From: Rhodospirillales bacterium | Lineage (GTDB): Bacteria; Pseudomonadota; Alphaproteobacteria; ATCC43930; CGMCC-115725 | NCBI GenBank assembly: GCA_947473305.1 | Contig: CANJCB010000002.1 | Span: 1-64,000, forward strand | Reading direction: 5' to 3' | DNA: 64,000 nt | Shown: positions 23,162 to 31,503 of the stretch, piece after piece | Numbering within the stretch: position 1 is the stretch's first letter | Layout: each line of letters opens with the position of its first letter | Notes under the pieces: model-generated | The model's input: the letters and a program-made list of their open reading frames with translations, nothing else | Told to the model about the DNA's origin: nothing | The model's database searches: none | Translations under genes and position numbers: made by a program

Positions 23162-23758
23162 ATGTCCCGCACCTTCCTGCCGCGCCTCTTCCTGCTGGGC
23201 CTTGCGCTTCTGGGCCTGGCCGCCTGCAACAGCACGCCGCCGGACCGACCGGTCTTTCCCGACATCCGCTTCACCGGCAAGCCGGCTTTTGCCCTCGCCG
23301 TCGGATCGATCCAGGTGCAGGTCACCTTCCAGCCGAGCTTCAAGCCGCCGGAAGTGGAGCATCTCTTCCCCGTGCCGCCGGCGCGCGCCATGGAGGCCTG
23401 GTCGCGCGACCGCCTTCGCATAGCGGGCGGCCCGGGCCTGGCCCGCGTCACCATCCGCAACGCCATCGTGACCGAAACCGCCCTGCCCAAGACCGGCGGG
23501 CTGACCGGCGCCGTCACGAAGGAGCCTTCCGAGCGCTATGACGCGACGCTCGAAATGTCGATCGAGATCCTCGACGAGCGGGGCTTCGCGGTTCGCACCG
23601 TCAATGGCAAGGCGAGCCGGTCCCAATCGGTGCTGGAAGGGATCACGCCCAACGACCGCGACAAGGCTCAATACGAGATGACAAGAGCCGTCATGGCGGA
23701 CCTCGACCAAACCCTGGAAACGGAGATCCGCAATAACTTCGGAACCTATCTGCGATAG
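23162..23758 (+). CDS. Lipoprotein of unknown function
   Basis: A 198-residue predicted lipoprotein with a basic n-region, a leucine-rich core and a lipobox GLAAC (C22). The mature part is a mixed alpha/beta domain of about 170 residues with alternating polar and hydrophobic stretches (FALAVGSIQVQVTFQ, RYDATLEMSIEIL) and a C-terminal helix. I do not recognise the family. GGAGG lies a few bases before ATG 23162. Only seven bases separate it from the next lipoprotein gene, so the two probably act together in the envelope. Confidence 0.82.
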   Translation: MSRTFLPRLFLLGLALLGLAACNSTPPDRPVFPDIRFTGKPAFALAVGSIQVQVTFQPSFKPPEVEHLFPVPPARAMEAWSRDRLRIAGGPGLARVTIRNAIVTETALPKTGGLTGAVTKEPSERYDATLEMSIEILDERGFAVRTVNGKASRSQSVLEGITPNDRDKAQYEMTRAVMADLDQTLETEIRNNFGTYLR

Positions 23759-23765
23759 CCGGGCG

Positions 23766-24227
23766 ATGCCCTTCTCGCGCCGCGTCTTCGCCGCCACGAT
23801 GCTCCTCGCGCTGGCGGGTTGCGGCGGTTGGCAGAAACCCGCCGCCCTGCCCGCGCCGGGCACGGTCAATGTGCGCTTCGTGCCGGGCGGCGACGTCGAC
23901 ACCATCGAGGTGACGGTCTACGACCGCTTGCCGCTGAATAGCGTGGATCTCGTGCTGCCCAGCGGCTTCATCGAAGCGGAAGAGATCGAGACCGACAAGG
24001 CGCCCGCGACGATCACCAGCCCGACCACTCCTTTCGCCGTGAATACGCCGGGCTTCGTGCAGCGGACGACCCAGAGCAACGAGACGCTCTCGACCGCGCA
24101 GATCCGCATCCCGGACCGCAACATCTATCGCCAGGAATGGCAGGAAGGCTCGATCCGCGTGCAGCTCGGCCGGTCGGGCGCTTCGCAGCGGGTCATGATC
24201 CTCGCCGCGCCCAGACCGCCTGCCTGA
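23766..24227 (+). CDS. Lipoprotein of unknown function
   Basis: A 153-residue predicted lipoprotein: SRRVF n-region, hydrophobic core and lipobox ALAGC (C19). The mature part begins with a Gly/Pro/Ala linker and continues as a beta-rich domain (TVNVRFVPGGDVDTIEVTVYD). The family is not recognised. It starts 7 bases after the previous lipoprotein gene and ends 3 bases before the FkbM gene, which supports a three-gene unit. The twin Arg near the N-terminus is probably just the Sec n-region. Confidence 0.8.
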   Translation: MPFSRRVFAATMLLALAGCGGWQKPAALPAPGTVNVRFVPGGDVDTIEVTVYDRLPLNSVDLVLPSGFIEAEEIETDKAPATITSPTTPFAVNTPGFVQRTTQSNETLSTAQIRIPDRNIYRQEWQEGSIRVQLGRSGASQRVMILAAPRPPA

Positions 24228-24230
24228 CCG

Positions 24231-25043
24231 ATGAGCCGAACCCTGGCCCGCGCGGTGGCGGGGCTCGCCAAAGGCTGCACCGCTTTCCTGAAACCCAAGC
24301 GCCGGGATCTGACCCGCGCCCTGGTGGCCGAGGCCATAACCCCCGTGGTGTCGGCGGAGACCCCCGCGGGCAAGCTCTTCTTTTCGGGTCCGACGGCGCG
24401 GTCGCTGCACGATCCCCAGGGCCTGAAGCGCGACGAGCCCGAGACCGTGGCCTGGATCGACACCCTTCCGCAGGGCGAAGTCCTTTGGGACATCGGCGCC
24501 AATGTCGGCACCTATGCGCTTTATGCCGCCAAGGCGCGGCGCTCCCGGGTCCTGGCTTTCGAGCCCAGCGCCGCGACCTATGCCGTGCTGATCAAGAATA
24601 TCGAGATCAATGGGCTGGCCGACCGCATCGATGCTTATTGCATCGCCTTTTCCGACCGGACCGCGCTCGACCACCTCTTCATGGCCAATACGGGTGCCGG
24701 CCATTCGATGCACGCCTTTGGCGGGAAGAACACCGTACAGGGCGAGATCCAGGCCGTCTTCAAGCAGGCGGTGCCGGGATTTTCGATCGATCGCTTCGTC
24801 GAGCTTTTCGACCCCCCGCCGCCCCGCCATATCAAGCTCGACGTGGACAGCATCGAGGAGCGCATCCTGCGCGGGGCCGAGACGACCTTGCGCCGGCACG
24901 TCGAGACCGTGATGGTCGAGATCGACGGCCTGACGCGGGACGCCGGTGGCGGCGGGATCCGGCCCTTTCTGGTGGATCTTGGCTTCACGGAAGAGACCCT
25001 TCCCGGAATAGCGGCCCGCCGCAACGTGCTTTTCAGAAAATAG
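24231..25043 (+). CDS. FkbM-family SAM-dependent methyltransferase
   Basis: A 270-residue methyltransferase. The SAM-binding motif is WDIGANVGTYALYAAK near residue 90, followed by VLAFEPSAATYAVL and the family signature IKLDVDSIEERILRGAETTL. Family members O-methylate sugars or polyketides; here the substrate is unknown. It is close-packed behind two lipoprotein genes, so the product may modify an envelope glycan. The 3' end faces an RhtB-type gene across a shared hairpin. Confidence 0.87.
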   Translation: MSRTLARAVAGLAKGCTAFLKPKRRDLTRALVAEAITPVVSAETPAGKLFFSGPTARSLHDPQGLKRDEPETVAWIDTLPQGEVLWDIGANVGTYALYAAKARRSRVLAFEPSAATYAVLIKNIEINGLADRIDAYCIAFSDRTALDHLFMANTGAGHSMHAFGGKNTVQGEIQAVFKQAVPGFSIDRFVELFDPPPPRHIKLDVDSIEERILRGAETTLRRHVETVMVEIDGLTRDAGGGGIRPFLVDLGFTEETLPGIAARRNVLFRK

Positions 25044-25063
25044 CCGGCTGCTCAGCGCCGGCT
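25042..25063. terminator. Bidirectional terminator hairpin
   Basis: AGCCGGC (25042-25048) and GCCGGCT (25057-25063) form a 7-bp stem between convergent genes and overlap the last codons of the RhtB-type gene. On the minus strand the stem is followed by ATTTTCTGAAAAG, so it best serves that gene. Confidence 0.55.
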
Positions 25064-25678
25064 GACCGCGGCCGCCAGCAGCCCCGCGCCGATCAGGAAG
25101 CTTCCCCCCGTCCGATTGACCGCCCGTTGCACCGCAGGCTTGCGGATCCCCTGCCGCGCCGCGGCGGCGAGCAGGGCATAGGCCATGGAATTGAACGCCG
25201 CCTGGGTGATGAAGGTCGCCTCCAGAATGGCCATCTGCGGCAGCAGCGGACGGGCGGTATCAAGGAACTGGGGCACGAAGGCCACGAAGAAGACGATGCC
25301 CTTGGGATTGAGCGCCGTGACCGTCAGCGTATGGAGAAAGATGCGGAAGGGATTGGCTTGACGGCCGGCCGCCACCGCTTCGTCCGGATTGACGACCGGC
25401 GCCCGCCAGAGTTTGACGCCCAGATAGATGAGATAGGCGGCGCCGATCCAGCGCAGGCCGAGATAAATGGTCGAGGAGGCTTCCAGCAAAAGCCCCAGCC
25501 CCGCCATCGACGCCGTCATGGCGATGAAGTCTCCGACGACCACGCCGCCAACCATGGCGGCGGCCACGCGGCGGCCATGGCCCAGCGCATAGGACACCAC
25601 GAGCAGGACGGTCGGCCCGGGGATCGCCAGCAATATTGCGGCCGCGGCCACGAAGGCCAACCAATGATCGAGGGCCAT
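25052..25678 (-). CDS. LysE/RhtB-family amino acid exporter
   Basis: A 208-residue inner-membrane exporter with six predicted TM segments. The family motif AIPGPTVLLVVSYALGHGRR lies near residues 18-37, and TALNPKGIVFFVAFVPQF occupies the middle. RhtB proteins export homoserine, threonine and similar amino acids; the substrate here is not predictable. GGAGGCGGGA directly precedes ATG 25678. It is divergent from the cold-shock gene, and the intervening 212 bp hold two inverted repeats. Confidence 0.9.
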   Translation of the reverse strand: MALDHWLAFVAAAAILLAIPGPTVLLVVSYALGHGRRVAAAMVGGVVVGDFIAMTASMAGLGLLLEASSTIYLGLRWIGAAYLIYLGVKLWRAPVVNPDEAVAAGRQANPFRIFLHTLTVTALNPKGIVFFVAFVPQFLDTARPLLPQMAILEATFITQAAFNSMAYALLAAAARQGIRKPAVQRAVNRTGGSFLIGAGLLAAAVSRR

Positions 25679-25744
25679 TCCCGCCTCCTAAAAGGTTATT
25701 TCGCCGGGGAAAATAGCCGGTCAGGATAACGGGACCCCCACCTT

Positions 25745-25812
25745 GAAGAAATAGGAGACCTATTCTTCGTCCGTGATATGATGGCCCAATCCGAGCTTTC
25801 AGGTCGGATTGG
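25745..25812. promoter_or_regulatory. Two inverted repeats upstream of the cold-shock gene
   Basis: The first repeat is AATAGG-AGA-CCTATT (25750-25764), extended by GAAG and CTTC on its flanks. The second is CCAATCCGA (25786-25794) with TCGGATTGG (25804-25812), a perfect 9-bp stem with a 9-base loop. A possible -10 TATGAT sits between them at 25777. The second may form an mRNA hairpin in the 5' untranslated region of the cold-shock gene. Confidence 0.5.
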
Positions 25813-25890
25813 AAGCGAAAAGGCAACGGTGTCCCTGCCATCCGAGCGGTTATGCGCAGGTGGGGACCAGGACGAAGGTGACGGGGATCG

Positions 25891-26583
25891 ATGGGACGGG
25901 GCAGAGATTTTCGCGAGCCGAGACGGCGCGGATTTGACGACGATGCGTTCAACTTCCGCGAGCCGGCTGGCGGCGGGGGCGGAGGCGGGAACAGCGGTGG
26001 CGCTCGGCGGCCACCGAGCAATTTCTCGCAGCCGATGCAGGCTGCGGAAGGGCCGGTCGCCGAAGCGGTCGTCAAGTGGTTCAACCCGCAGAAGGGTTTC
26101 GGCTTCGCCGAGATGAGCGACGGATCGGGGGATGCTTTCCTCCATATCGCCGTTCTGCAGGCCGCCGGACGTGAAAGCGTGGCGCCTGGCGCGACGCTCA
26201 AGGTGCAGGCCGGTCAGGGAGCCAAGGGTCGCCAGATCACGCGAGTGATCGAGGTCGACGAAAGTACGGCGACCGAGCAACCGCGCCGGAGCAGCCCCAG
26301 CGGTATGGGCGGCGGCATGGGCGGCGGCGGCGGACAGAGGTTCGAGCGCAACGCGCCGGATCCTTCGACCGCGGTAGAGGTCGGCGGGACCGTCAAGTGG
26401 TTCAACGGCGAGAAGGGCTTCGGCTTCGTTGCGACCGAAAGCGGGGGAAAGGACGTTTTCGTCCACATCTCGGTTTTGGAGCGGGGCGGCTTGAGCGGCT
26501 TGGCGGAAGGCCAGCATGTCACCATGCGCGTGGTCGATACGCCCAAGGGCCGCGAAGCGATTTCGATCTCTCCGGCCGATTGA
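25891..26583 (+). CDS. Tandem cold-shock-domain protein
   Basis: A 230-residue nucleic-acid-binding protein with two cold-shock domains. An Arg/Gly-rich disordered N-terminus (to about residue 50) precedes CSD1 (VKWFNPQKGFGFAEM, AFLHI, about residues 59-125). A Gly/Met-rich linker follows, then CSD2 (VKWFNGEKGFGFVAT, VFVHI, about residues 165-230). CSD2 is canonical; CSD1 is more divergent at RNP1 and RNP2. Double-domain Csp proteins are characteristic of alphaproteobacteria and act as RNA chaperones in cold or stationary phase. The long structured upstream region suggests post-transcriptional control. Confidence 0.92.
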   Translation: MGRGRDFREPRRRGFDDDAFNFREPAGGGGGGGNSGGARRPPSNFSQPMQAAEGPVAEAVVKWFNPQKGFGFAEMSDGSGDAFLHIAVLQAAGRESVAPGATLKVQAGQGAKGRQITRVIEVDESTATEQPRRSSPSGMGGGMGGGGGQRFERNAPDPSTAVEVGGTVKWFNGEKGFGFVATESGGKDVFVHISVLERGGLSGLAEGQHVTMRVVDTPKGREAISISPAD

Positions 26584-26633
26584 GGCCTCGCCCGAACGGG
26601 CGCGGCGTATTCTAGTTCCGGAAGGCAAGGCTT

Positions 26634-26675
26634 CACGCGGTCCTCAGGGCCGCGTGTGCCGCTTTTGCCCTCTTT
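26634..26675 (+). terminator. Putative terminator after the cold-shock gene
   Basis: CACGCGG (26634-26640) pairs with CCGCGTG (26650-26656) around a 9-base loop. T-rich segments follow (GCTTTTGCCCTCTTTT). It is the likely end of the cold-shock transcript. The rest of the 162-bp gap before the AsmA gene shows nothing else convincing. Confidence 0.5.
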
Positions 26676-26745
26676 TAAGCACATTCCTGATCGATCCTTT
26701 GTCGAGGATCGCAACGGGCGGATCGTCATCTGACGGGGGACGGGC

Positions 26746-28695
26746 ATGAAGAAGCTGATGATCGTAGTAGGCGTTTTGGTGGCCGTGCTGGTCGTGCTGG
26801 TGGTCGGCGCCGCCCTGATCGTTCCCCGCTTCATTTCGACCGACTGGGTTGTCGCCAAGGTTCAGGAAAGCGTGAAGAACGCCACAGGCCGCGATTTGAA
26901 GATCGCCGGGCCGGTGCGCATCTCCGTCCTGCCCCGGCTTGAAGTCGAGGCGGATAACGTCAGTTTCGCGAATGCCGCCGGCGCGTCCAGCCCGGAGATG
27001 GCGAAGATCGCCCGGTTGCAGGTCGCGCTGGGGATCATCCCGCTGATGTCGGGCGAACTGGCCATCGACCGCTTCGTCCTGGTCGAACCCCAGATCCATT
27101 TGGAAGTGGACCGCCAGGGCCGCCCGAATTGGGTCTTCGCGACGCCCGGGCAGCCCGCCGCCCCCGGCCGCCCAGCCCCGGCCGCACCGGCCAATGCTCC
27201 CTCGGCCGGAGGCGGGAAGATGCCTCTTTCGCAGCTTCGGCTTGGCGACATCCAGCTTGCCAACGGCCATATCGACTATCTCGACCAGCGCACCGGCGAA
27301 CGCCAGACGGTGGATGCGATCTCCATGAAGATCGCCCTTCCCAGCCTCGATTCCGCCTTCTCCGCCGAAGGCGCCGCGACCTGGAAGGGCAAGAAGGTCA
27401 GCCTCACGGTTCACGCCGCCTCGCCCCGCGCGCTGATGGAGGGCAAGAGCAGCAAGCTCGACCTGAAGGTCGCCTCCGAGACCGTCAACTTCGACTTCAA
27501 GGGCGAGGGCGGGGGCACTCCCTTCCAGCTTTCGGGGGACGTCGGTCTCGCCGTGCCCTCGATCCGGAACCTCGCGGCCTGGGCGGCCCAGCCGATCCAG
27601 GCGCCCGGCCAGGGACTGGGGCCTCTCGACATCAAGGGGCATATCGCCTTCGGCAGCGGCAAGGTCAGTTTCAGCAACGCCCAGCTGTCGGTGGACGCGA
27701 TCAAGGGCAAGGGCGATTTCGCCCTGGACACGAGCGGCGCGCGGCCCAGCCTCAAGGGACGCCTCGATCTCGATCAGCTAGACGTCAATCCCTATCTCCC
27801 GCCCGAGGAGAGCAAACCCGCCGCGCAGGCCCGCACGCAGAACAACGCGGCAGGGAGCGGCGGCGGCGCGGAGCAGGGTTGGAGCGACGCCCCCATCGAT
27901 TTCAGCGGCCTGAAGGCGGCCGACGTGGACTTCGCCTTGACGATGGCAAGCCTCAAGGTCCGGAAGATTCAGGTCGGGAAATCCGCGCTTGGCCTCCAGC
28001 TCAAGGACGGGCGCCTGACGGCCGATCTCGGCGAGCTGACGCTCTACGGCGGCAAGGGACAGGGCAAGGTTACGCTGGACGGCAACGGGGTTCCGGCGAC
28101 GACGGCGACCTTCAAGCTCACGGGTATCCAGGCCGAGCCGCTTTTGAAGGACGCGATGGATTTCGACCGCGTCTCCGGCAGCGGCAATCTCGACCTCGAC
28201 GTGACCGCCCGGGGTAAGAGCCAGCGGGAGCTGATTTCGGCGCTGGCGGGCAAAGGGGATGTCCGGCTCCTCAACGGGACGATCCGGGGCATCAACCTCG
28301 CCTCGATCCTGCGCAATCCCGCCGCTCTCGTGGGAGCGGGAAGCCAGACCTCCGAACAGACCGATTTCAGCGAGCTCACCGGCACCTATACGATCACCGC
28401 CGGCATCGTGAAGAACAGCGATCTCGCCCTGAAGTCGCCTGTCGTGCAGGCCACCGGCGATGGCACGGTCGACCTGCCGCGCCAGCGCGTCGATTACAAG
28501 GTTCACGGCCAGCTGGTGGGCGTCTCGGTGCCGGTGGGCGTCCTGGTGTCGGGTCCCTGGAACAACCTGAGCTACCGGCCGGACCTGAGCGATATCGTCA
28601 AGTCTCCCGGCAAGATCCTGGAAGGCGTCGGCGGAGGTGTCCAGGGCGGTGCGCAGGGCGGCTCGAACCTGCTGAAGGGACTTCTCGGGAAATAA
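26746..28695 (+). CDS. AsmA-family envelope protein
   Basis: A 649-residue protein with an N-terminal membrane anchor (about residues 4-26) followed by the AsmA N-terminal region (GRDLKIAGPVRISVLPRLEVEADNV, MAKIARLQVALGIIPLMSGEL). A Pro/Ala linker near residue 150 separates it from a long beta-rich repetitive domain. The C-terminal AsmA_2-like segment (ISALAGKGDVRLLNGTIRGI) is conserved. AsmA-like proteins form periplasmic beta-grooves thought to carry phospholipids between membranes. It ends directly against the convergent pseudouridine synthase gene. Confidence 0.9.
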   Translation: MKKLMIVVGVLVAVLVVLVVGAALIVPRFISTDWVVAKVQESVKNATGRDLKIAGPVRISVLPRLEVEADNVSFANAAGASSPEMAKIARLQVALGIIPLMSGELAIDRFVLVEPQIHLEVDRQGRPNWVFATPGQPAAPGRPAPAAPANAPSAGGGKMPLSQLRLGDIQLANGHIDYLDQRTGERQTVDAISMKIALPSLDSAFSAEGAATWKGKKVSLTVHAASPRALMEGKSSKLDLKVASETVNFDFKGEGGGTPFQLSGDVGLAVPSIRNLAAWAAQPIQAPGQGLGPLDIKGHIAFGSGKVSFSNAQLSVDAIKGKGDFALDTSGARPSLKGRLDLDQLDVNPYLPPEESKPAAQARTQNNAAGSGGGAEQGWSDAPIDFSGLKAADVDFALTMASLKVRKIQVGKSALGLQLKDGRLTADLGELTLYGGKGQGKVTLDGNGVPATTATFKLTGIQAEPLLKDAMDFDRVSGSGNLDLDVTARGKSQRELISALAGKGDVRLLNGTIRGINLASILRNPAALVGAGSQTSEQTDFSELTGTYTITAGIVKNSDLALKSPVVQATGDGTVDLPRQRVDYKVHGQLVGVSVPVGVLVSGPWNNLSYRPDLSDIVKSPGKILEGVGGGVQGGAQGGSNLLKGLLGK

Positions 28696-29361
28696 TCAGG
28701 CGGCGACCGGATCGGGGCGCCAGCCGCAGGCCGTCAAAGCGTCTCGCAAATGCGTGGGCGCCGGAGCCGTCGCCTCGATCGGCGCGCGGGCCGGATAGAG
28801 CGGCACGACCACATGGCGCGCATGTAGCTGAAGGATACCGTCCTTTTGCGGGGCGGGGCCATAGACCGGATCGCCGAGCACAGGCGTACCGAGCGACGCG
28901 CAGTGAACGCGGATCTGATGGGTACGGCCGGTGCGGGGATGAAGCTCCAGCCAGGCGAGGCCGTTGCCGGTTCCCAGGACGCGATAGTCGGTCACCGCCG
29001 CCTGGCCCTCGGGGTCGGGCTTCATCCACCAGCCGCGCTCGGTCGAGCGCTTGGCCAGCGCCAGGTCGATCCGCCCTTCCGGTTCGGCCGGGATCCCGGC
29101 GACGACCGCCCAATAGGTTTTCTCGACATTGCCGGCCTGAAAGAGCTTGCCCAGCCGGCTCAGCGCCTTGCGATGCCGTCCCAGGATAAGGCATCCGCTC
29201 GTGTCCCGGTCCAGCCGATGCGCAAGCGCGGGCGGATGGGGTAGGCCATAGCGCAACTCGCCGAAATATTCTTCGAGGTTCGGACCCTTGCGGGGGCCGG
29301 CATGGACGGGAAGTCCCGCCGGCTTGTCGATGATCAGCATGAGGCCGTCGCGGTGGAGCAC
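28696..29361 (-). CDS. RluA-family RNA pseudouridine synthase
   Basis: A 221-residue pseudouridine synthase that isomerises uridine in rRNA or tRNA. The catalytic motif AHRLDRDTSG places the nucleophile at D51; LHPRTGRTHQIRVH and LHARHVVVP are conserved further on. There is no S4 domain. The only standard start is GTG 29361, which lacks a ribosome binding site. The frame continues in coding style to a GGGAGG followed 5 bases later by ATT (29409), so the true start may be this rare codon, adding 16 residues. Confidence 0.87.
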   Translation of the reverse strand: MLHRDGLMLIIDKPAGLPVHAGPRKGPNLEEYFGELRYGLPHPPALAHRLDRDTSGCLILGRHRKALSRLGKLFQAGNVEKTYWAVVAGIPAEPEGRIDLALAKRSTERGWWMKPDPEGQAAVTDYRVLGTGNGLAWLELHPRTGRTHQIRVHCASLGTPVLGDPVYGPAPQKDGILQLHARHVVVPLYPARAPIEATAPAPTHLRDALTACGWRPDPVAA

Positions 29362-29482
29362 CCGCGACTGCAGATCGTCAGGCCCGAGGACCGGGGTCGG
29401 GATGGAAATGGCGGCCTCCCAAAAGTCGAGGCCACCCTTCTATAGGGTTGGCACGCCCTCGTCGATCAGCCTGGCGGCCCCG

Positions 29483-30070
29483 CTAACGACCGGTGAGGCG
29501 CTGGGCGCGCTCCCAAACCTGGGCTTCGGCGCGCTGAGCCCTCTCGCGCAGACGCTGGTAGGTCGACCAATGCATCCTTGCGGGCTTGTCCGGGAAAGGG
29601 TTCACCAGCGCGGCGTCACCGCCGAGCTTCATGCGGATCGCCTGGGCGGTGGCGAGCGCCTGGCCCCAGGGGTCCTTCTGCTGGCTGGCATAGGTCAGGC
29701 CGTGGCAGATCCGGCAGGCGAAACGCCCGTCCTTGAAATAGAGCTTCGCCACCCGGCGTTCGCATTCCTTGCCGTCGTGCAACTCGCTGCAGATGAACCA
29801 GGGGCGATGGCCGCCATATTGGCAGGCCGTCCAGTCGAGCCGGAAGCGCTGGGTGATGTCCTCGCCGGTCTCAGGGTTGCGATGCACCAGCACGAGGCCG
29901 GTTTCCTCGATCGCGATCTTGACCCCTTTGGGGCCCATCTCGCCTTCGCCGCAATGAAAGATATTGCCGGGCTCCAGGCGCTCTTCGCGTTGCCAACGCC
30001 GCACGTCGATCGCGAAAAGATCCTCGCAACGATCCCTCGCTACCGTCCGCCCGAAACCCGATCCATCCAT
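29483..30070 (-). CDS. Uncharacterised zinc-ribbon protein
   Basis: A 195-residue protein of unknown function. The central part has a zinc-ribbon-like set of four Cys: WFICSELHDGKEC (C-x8-C) and FACRICHGLTYASQ (C-x2-C), preceded by WTACQYGGHRPWF. Helices rich in Arg, Gln and Ala follow. Proteins with this GGHRPWF..C..CR.C pattern occur scattered in proteobacteria as hypothetical genes. GAGGAG about 9 bases upstream supports ATG 30070. The upstream 137 bp are strikingly AT-rich compared with the window, which could mean acquisition or a strong promoter. Confidence 0.75.
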   Translation of the reverse strand: MDGSGFGRTVARDRCEDLFAIDVRRWQREERLEPGNIFHCGEGEMGPKGVKIAIEETGLVLVHRNPETGEDITQRFRLDWTACQYGGHRPWFICSELHDGKECERRVAKLYFKDGRFACRICHGLTYASQQKDPWGQALATAQAIRMKLGGDAALVNPFPDKPARMHWSTYQRLRERAQRAEAQVWERAQRLTGR

Positions 30071-30207
30071 GCCCTAACTCTCCTCGCTCAAGATTGGCGC
30101 GATGCGCGCAACCGCTTAATCTTCAGATAAGGATCATAAGAGGGATTTTCTAAATTTTTTATGTATGTTCTCCGAGATTTTTATCGATTCAGCGAAAAAA
30201 AGAGCAA

Positions 30208-30738
30208 TCAGCTCTCCACAGGCTCGACGCTGCTTACGAGACCCAGGGTGCCTGCGGTATTGGCGACGGCCGCGAGACAGGAATTGGCGCGGTCCGGCGA
30301 CAGCCAGACGGCAAAGCGGGTGACATAGCGCCCGCCTTCGTCCTCCGGCAGCTTCTGGGCGTCGAGCCGGACGATATTGGCATCGAACTGGGCAAAGATT
30401 TCGGCGAGCCGCGCGATGAGCCCAAGCTGGTCGCCGCCGCTGACCTCCACCCGATGGGTGATGAGGCCCCTGGGACCCGGAGCGGGATCGAAACCATAGG
30501 GAATGACCCGGACCTGGGCGTCCTTCAGTTCAGGCAGGATATCGAGCGAGGCCTTGAGATCCCCGACTTCCGTGCCTTCAGGCAGTTCGCAGACCGAGGT
30601 GAATTCCGCGCCCTCGCCCAAAGCGGCGAAGGTGGTGTCGCGCAGATTGACCCCGGCTGAGAAAAGCTCGTCCGCAATCGCGGCGACCAAACCCGTTTGA
30701 TCGCGGCAGAGGATGGAGATCAAGGCTACCGACGCCAT
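30208..30738 (-). CDS. Tandem ACT-domain regulatory protein (GcvR-like)
   Basis: A 176-residue protein with two ACT domains (about residues 4-75 and 90-165). The first opens VALISILCRDQTGLVAAIADEL and the second HRVEVSGGDQLGLIARLAEIF. The architecture matches the glycine-cleavage regulator GcvR, which senses small molecules without a DNA-binding domain. ATG 30738 has AGGA 7 bases upstream; an in-frame ATG at 30759 is possible. It overlaps or abuts the SIMPL gene and is the distal gene of the sucCD cluster. A role in amino acid sensing is inferred. Confidence 0.85.
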   Translation of the reverse strand: MASVALISILCRDQTGLVAAIADELFSAGVNLRDTTFAALGEGAEFTSVCELPEGTEVGDLKASLDILPELKDAQVRVIPYGFDPAPGPRGLITHRVEVSGGDQLGLIARLAEIFAQFDANIVRLDAQKLPEDEGGRYVTRFAVWLSPDRANSCLAAVANTAGTLGLVSSVEPVES

Positions 30739-30755
30739 GGCTTTTCCTGACGCGA

Positions 30756-31499
30756 TCACTTCAGCTTCAAAAGGACGTCCGCCTCGACGGTGACGGTGAC
30801 GCGCTCCTCCCCCGCGGCCGAGACCGGCGGAGAAGCGGGTGACGGCGCGGGAGCGGAGGCCATCGCCATGCGGAAACGGGGCGGTTCGATACCCGAGGCA
30901 TTGCCGACCCGGATCTCCTTATAGCGCTCGACCGTCGTCCCGAGAGCGCCAGCGATCTTGTCCGCCCGTTGGCGCAGCCGGGCCAGGGCTTCCCCGGTCA
31001 GATCGTCCTGGATCGTCTTCGCCGTCTCGGGTGCCAATTGCCAGGTCATGCCCGACATGACGAGACCCGCCTTCTGAAGATCGCCGGCCAGTTCCAGAAG
31101 CGCTGCCGCATCCGCTCCCATCAGGGTCAAGCTCTGGCTGCCATGCCAGCGCAGCGGCTGATTGCCGGCCTGCCCGGGTTGCCGATCCTGATAAACCGAA
31201 TAGCTGCCGGTCGAGGTCTTGACGGCGGAAACCGCCTTGGCGCGCTCCAGGGCAGCCGCCATCAGCTGGTTGATCTGGCCCTGGACCTTGCCGGCATTGG
31301 CGTCGATCCCCTCGGCCCGCAGCACGACCTGGAGCCGGTCCTGGGTGAGCAGCCGATCCGCCTGTTCCGAAAGACGGAGAAGGGTTCTCCCCTCCTCTGT
31401 CGCCGGGGGAGCCGCCGTCTGTGCGGCGACCGGCCCCGTCGCGAGCAGGGCGACCGCCAGAAGAGAAAGCCTTAAGCCTGCGCTTGCAGCGGTCGCCAT
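30756..31499 (-). CDS. SIMPL (DUF541) domain periplasmic protein
   Basis: A 247-residue exported protein with a signal peptide (cleavage near VAAQ, residue 27) and a SIMPL/DUF541 domain: ISVLG-like opening TLLRLSEQADRLL, AVSAVKTSTGSYSVYQDRQ, GATT-region RADKIAGALGTTVERYKEI, and a C-terminal RVTVTVEADVLLKL. Family members are periplasmic or outer-membrane associated, form oligomers and are linked to stress, but a biochemical activity is not established. It follows sucD by 4 bp. Confidence 0.88.
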   Translation of the reverse strand: MATAASAGLRLSLLAVALLATGPVAAQTAAPPATEEGRTLLRLSEQADRLLTQDRLQVVLRAEGIDANAGKVQGQINQLMAAALERAKAVSAVKTSTGSYSVYQDRQPGQAGNQPLRWHGSQSLTLMGADAAALLELAGDLQKAGLVMSGMTWQLAPETAKTIQDDLTGEALARLRQRADKIAGALGTTVERYKEIRVGNASGIEPPRFRMAMASAPAPSPASPPVSAAGEERVTVTVEADVLLKLK

Positions 31500-31503
31500 C
31501 CGC

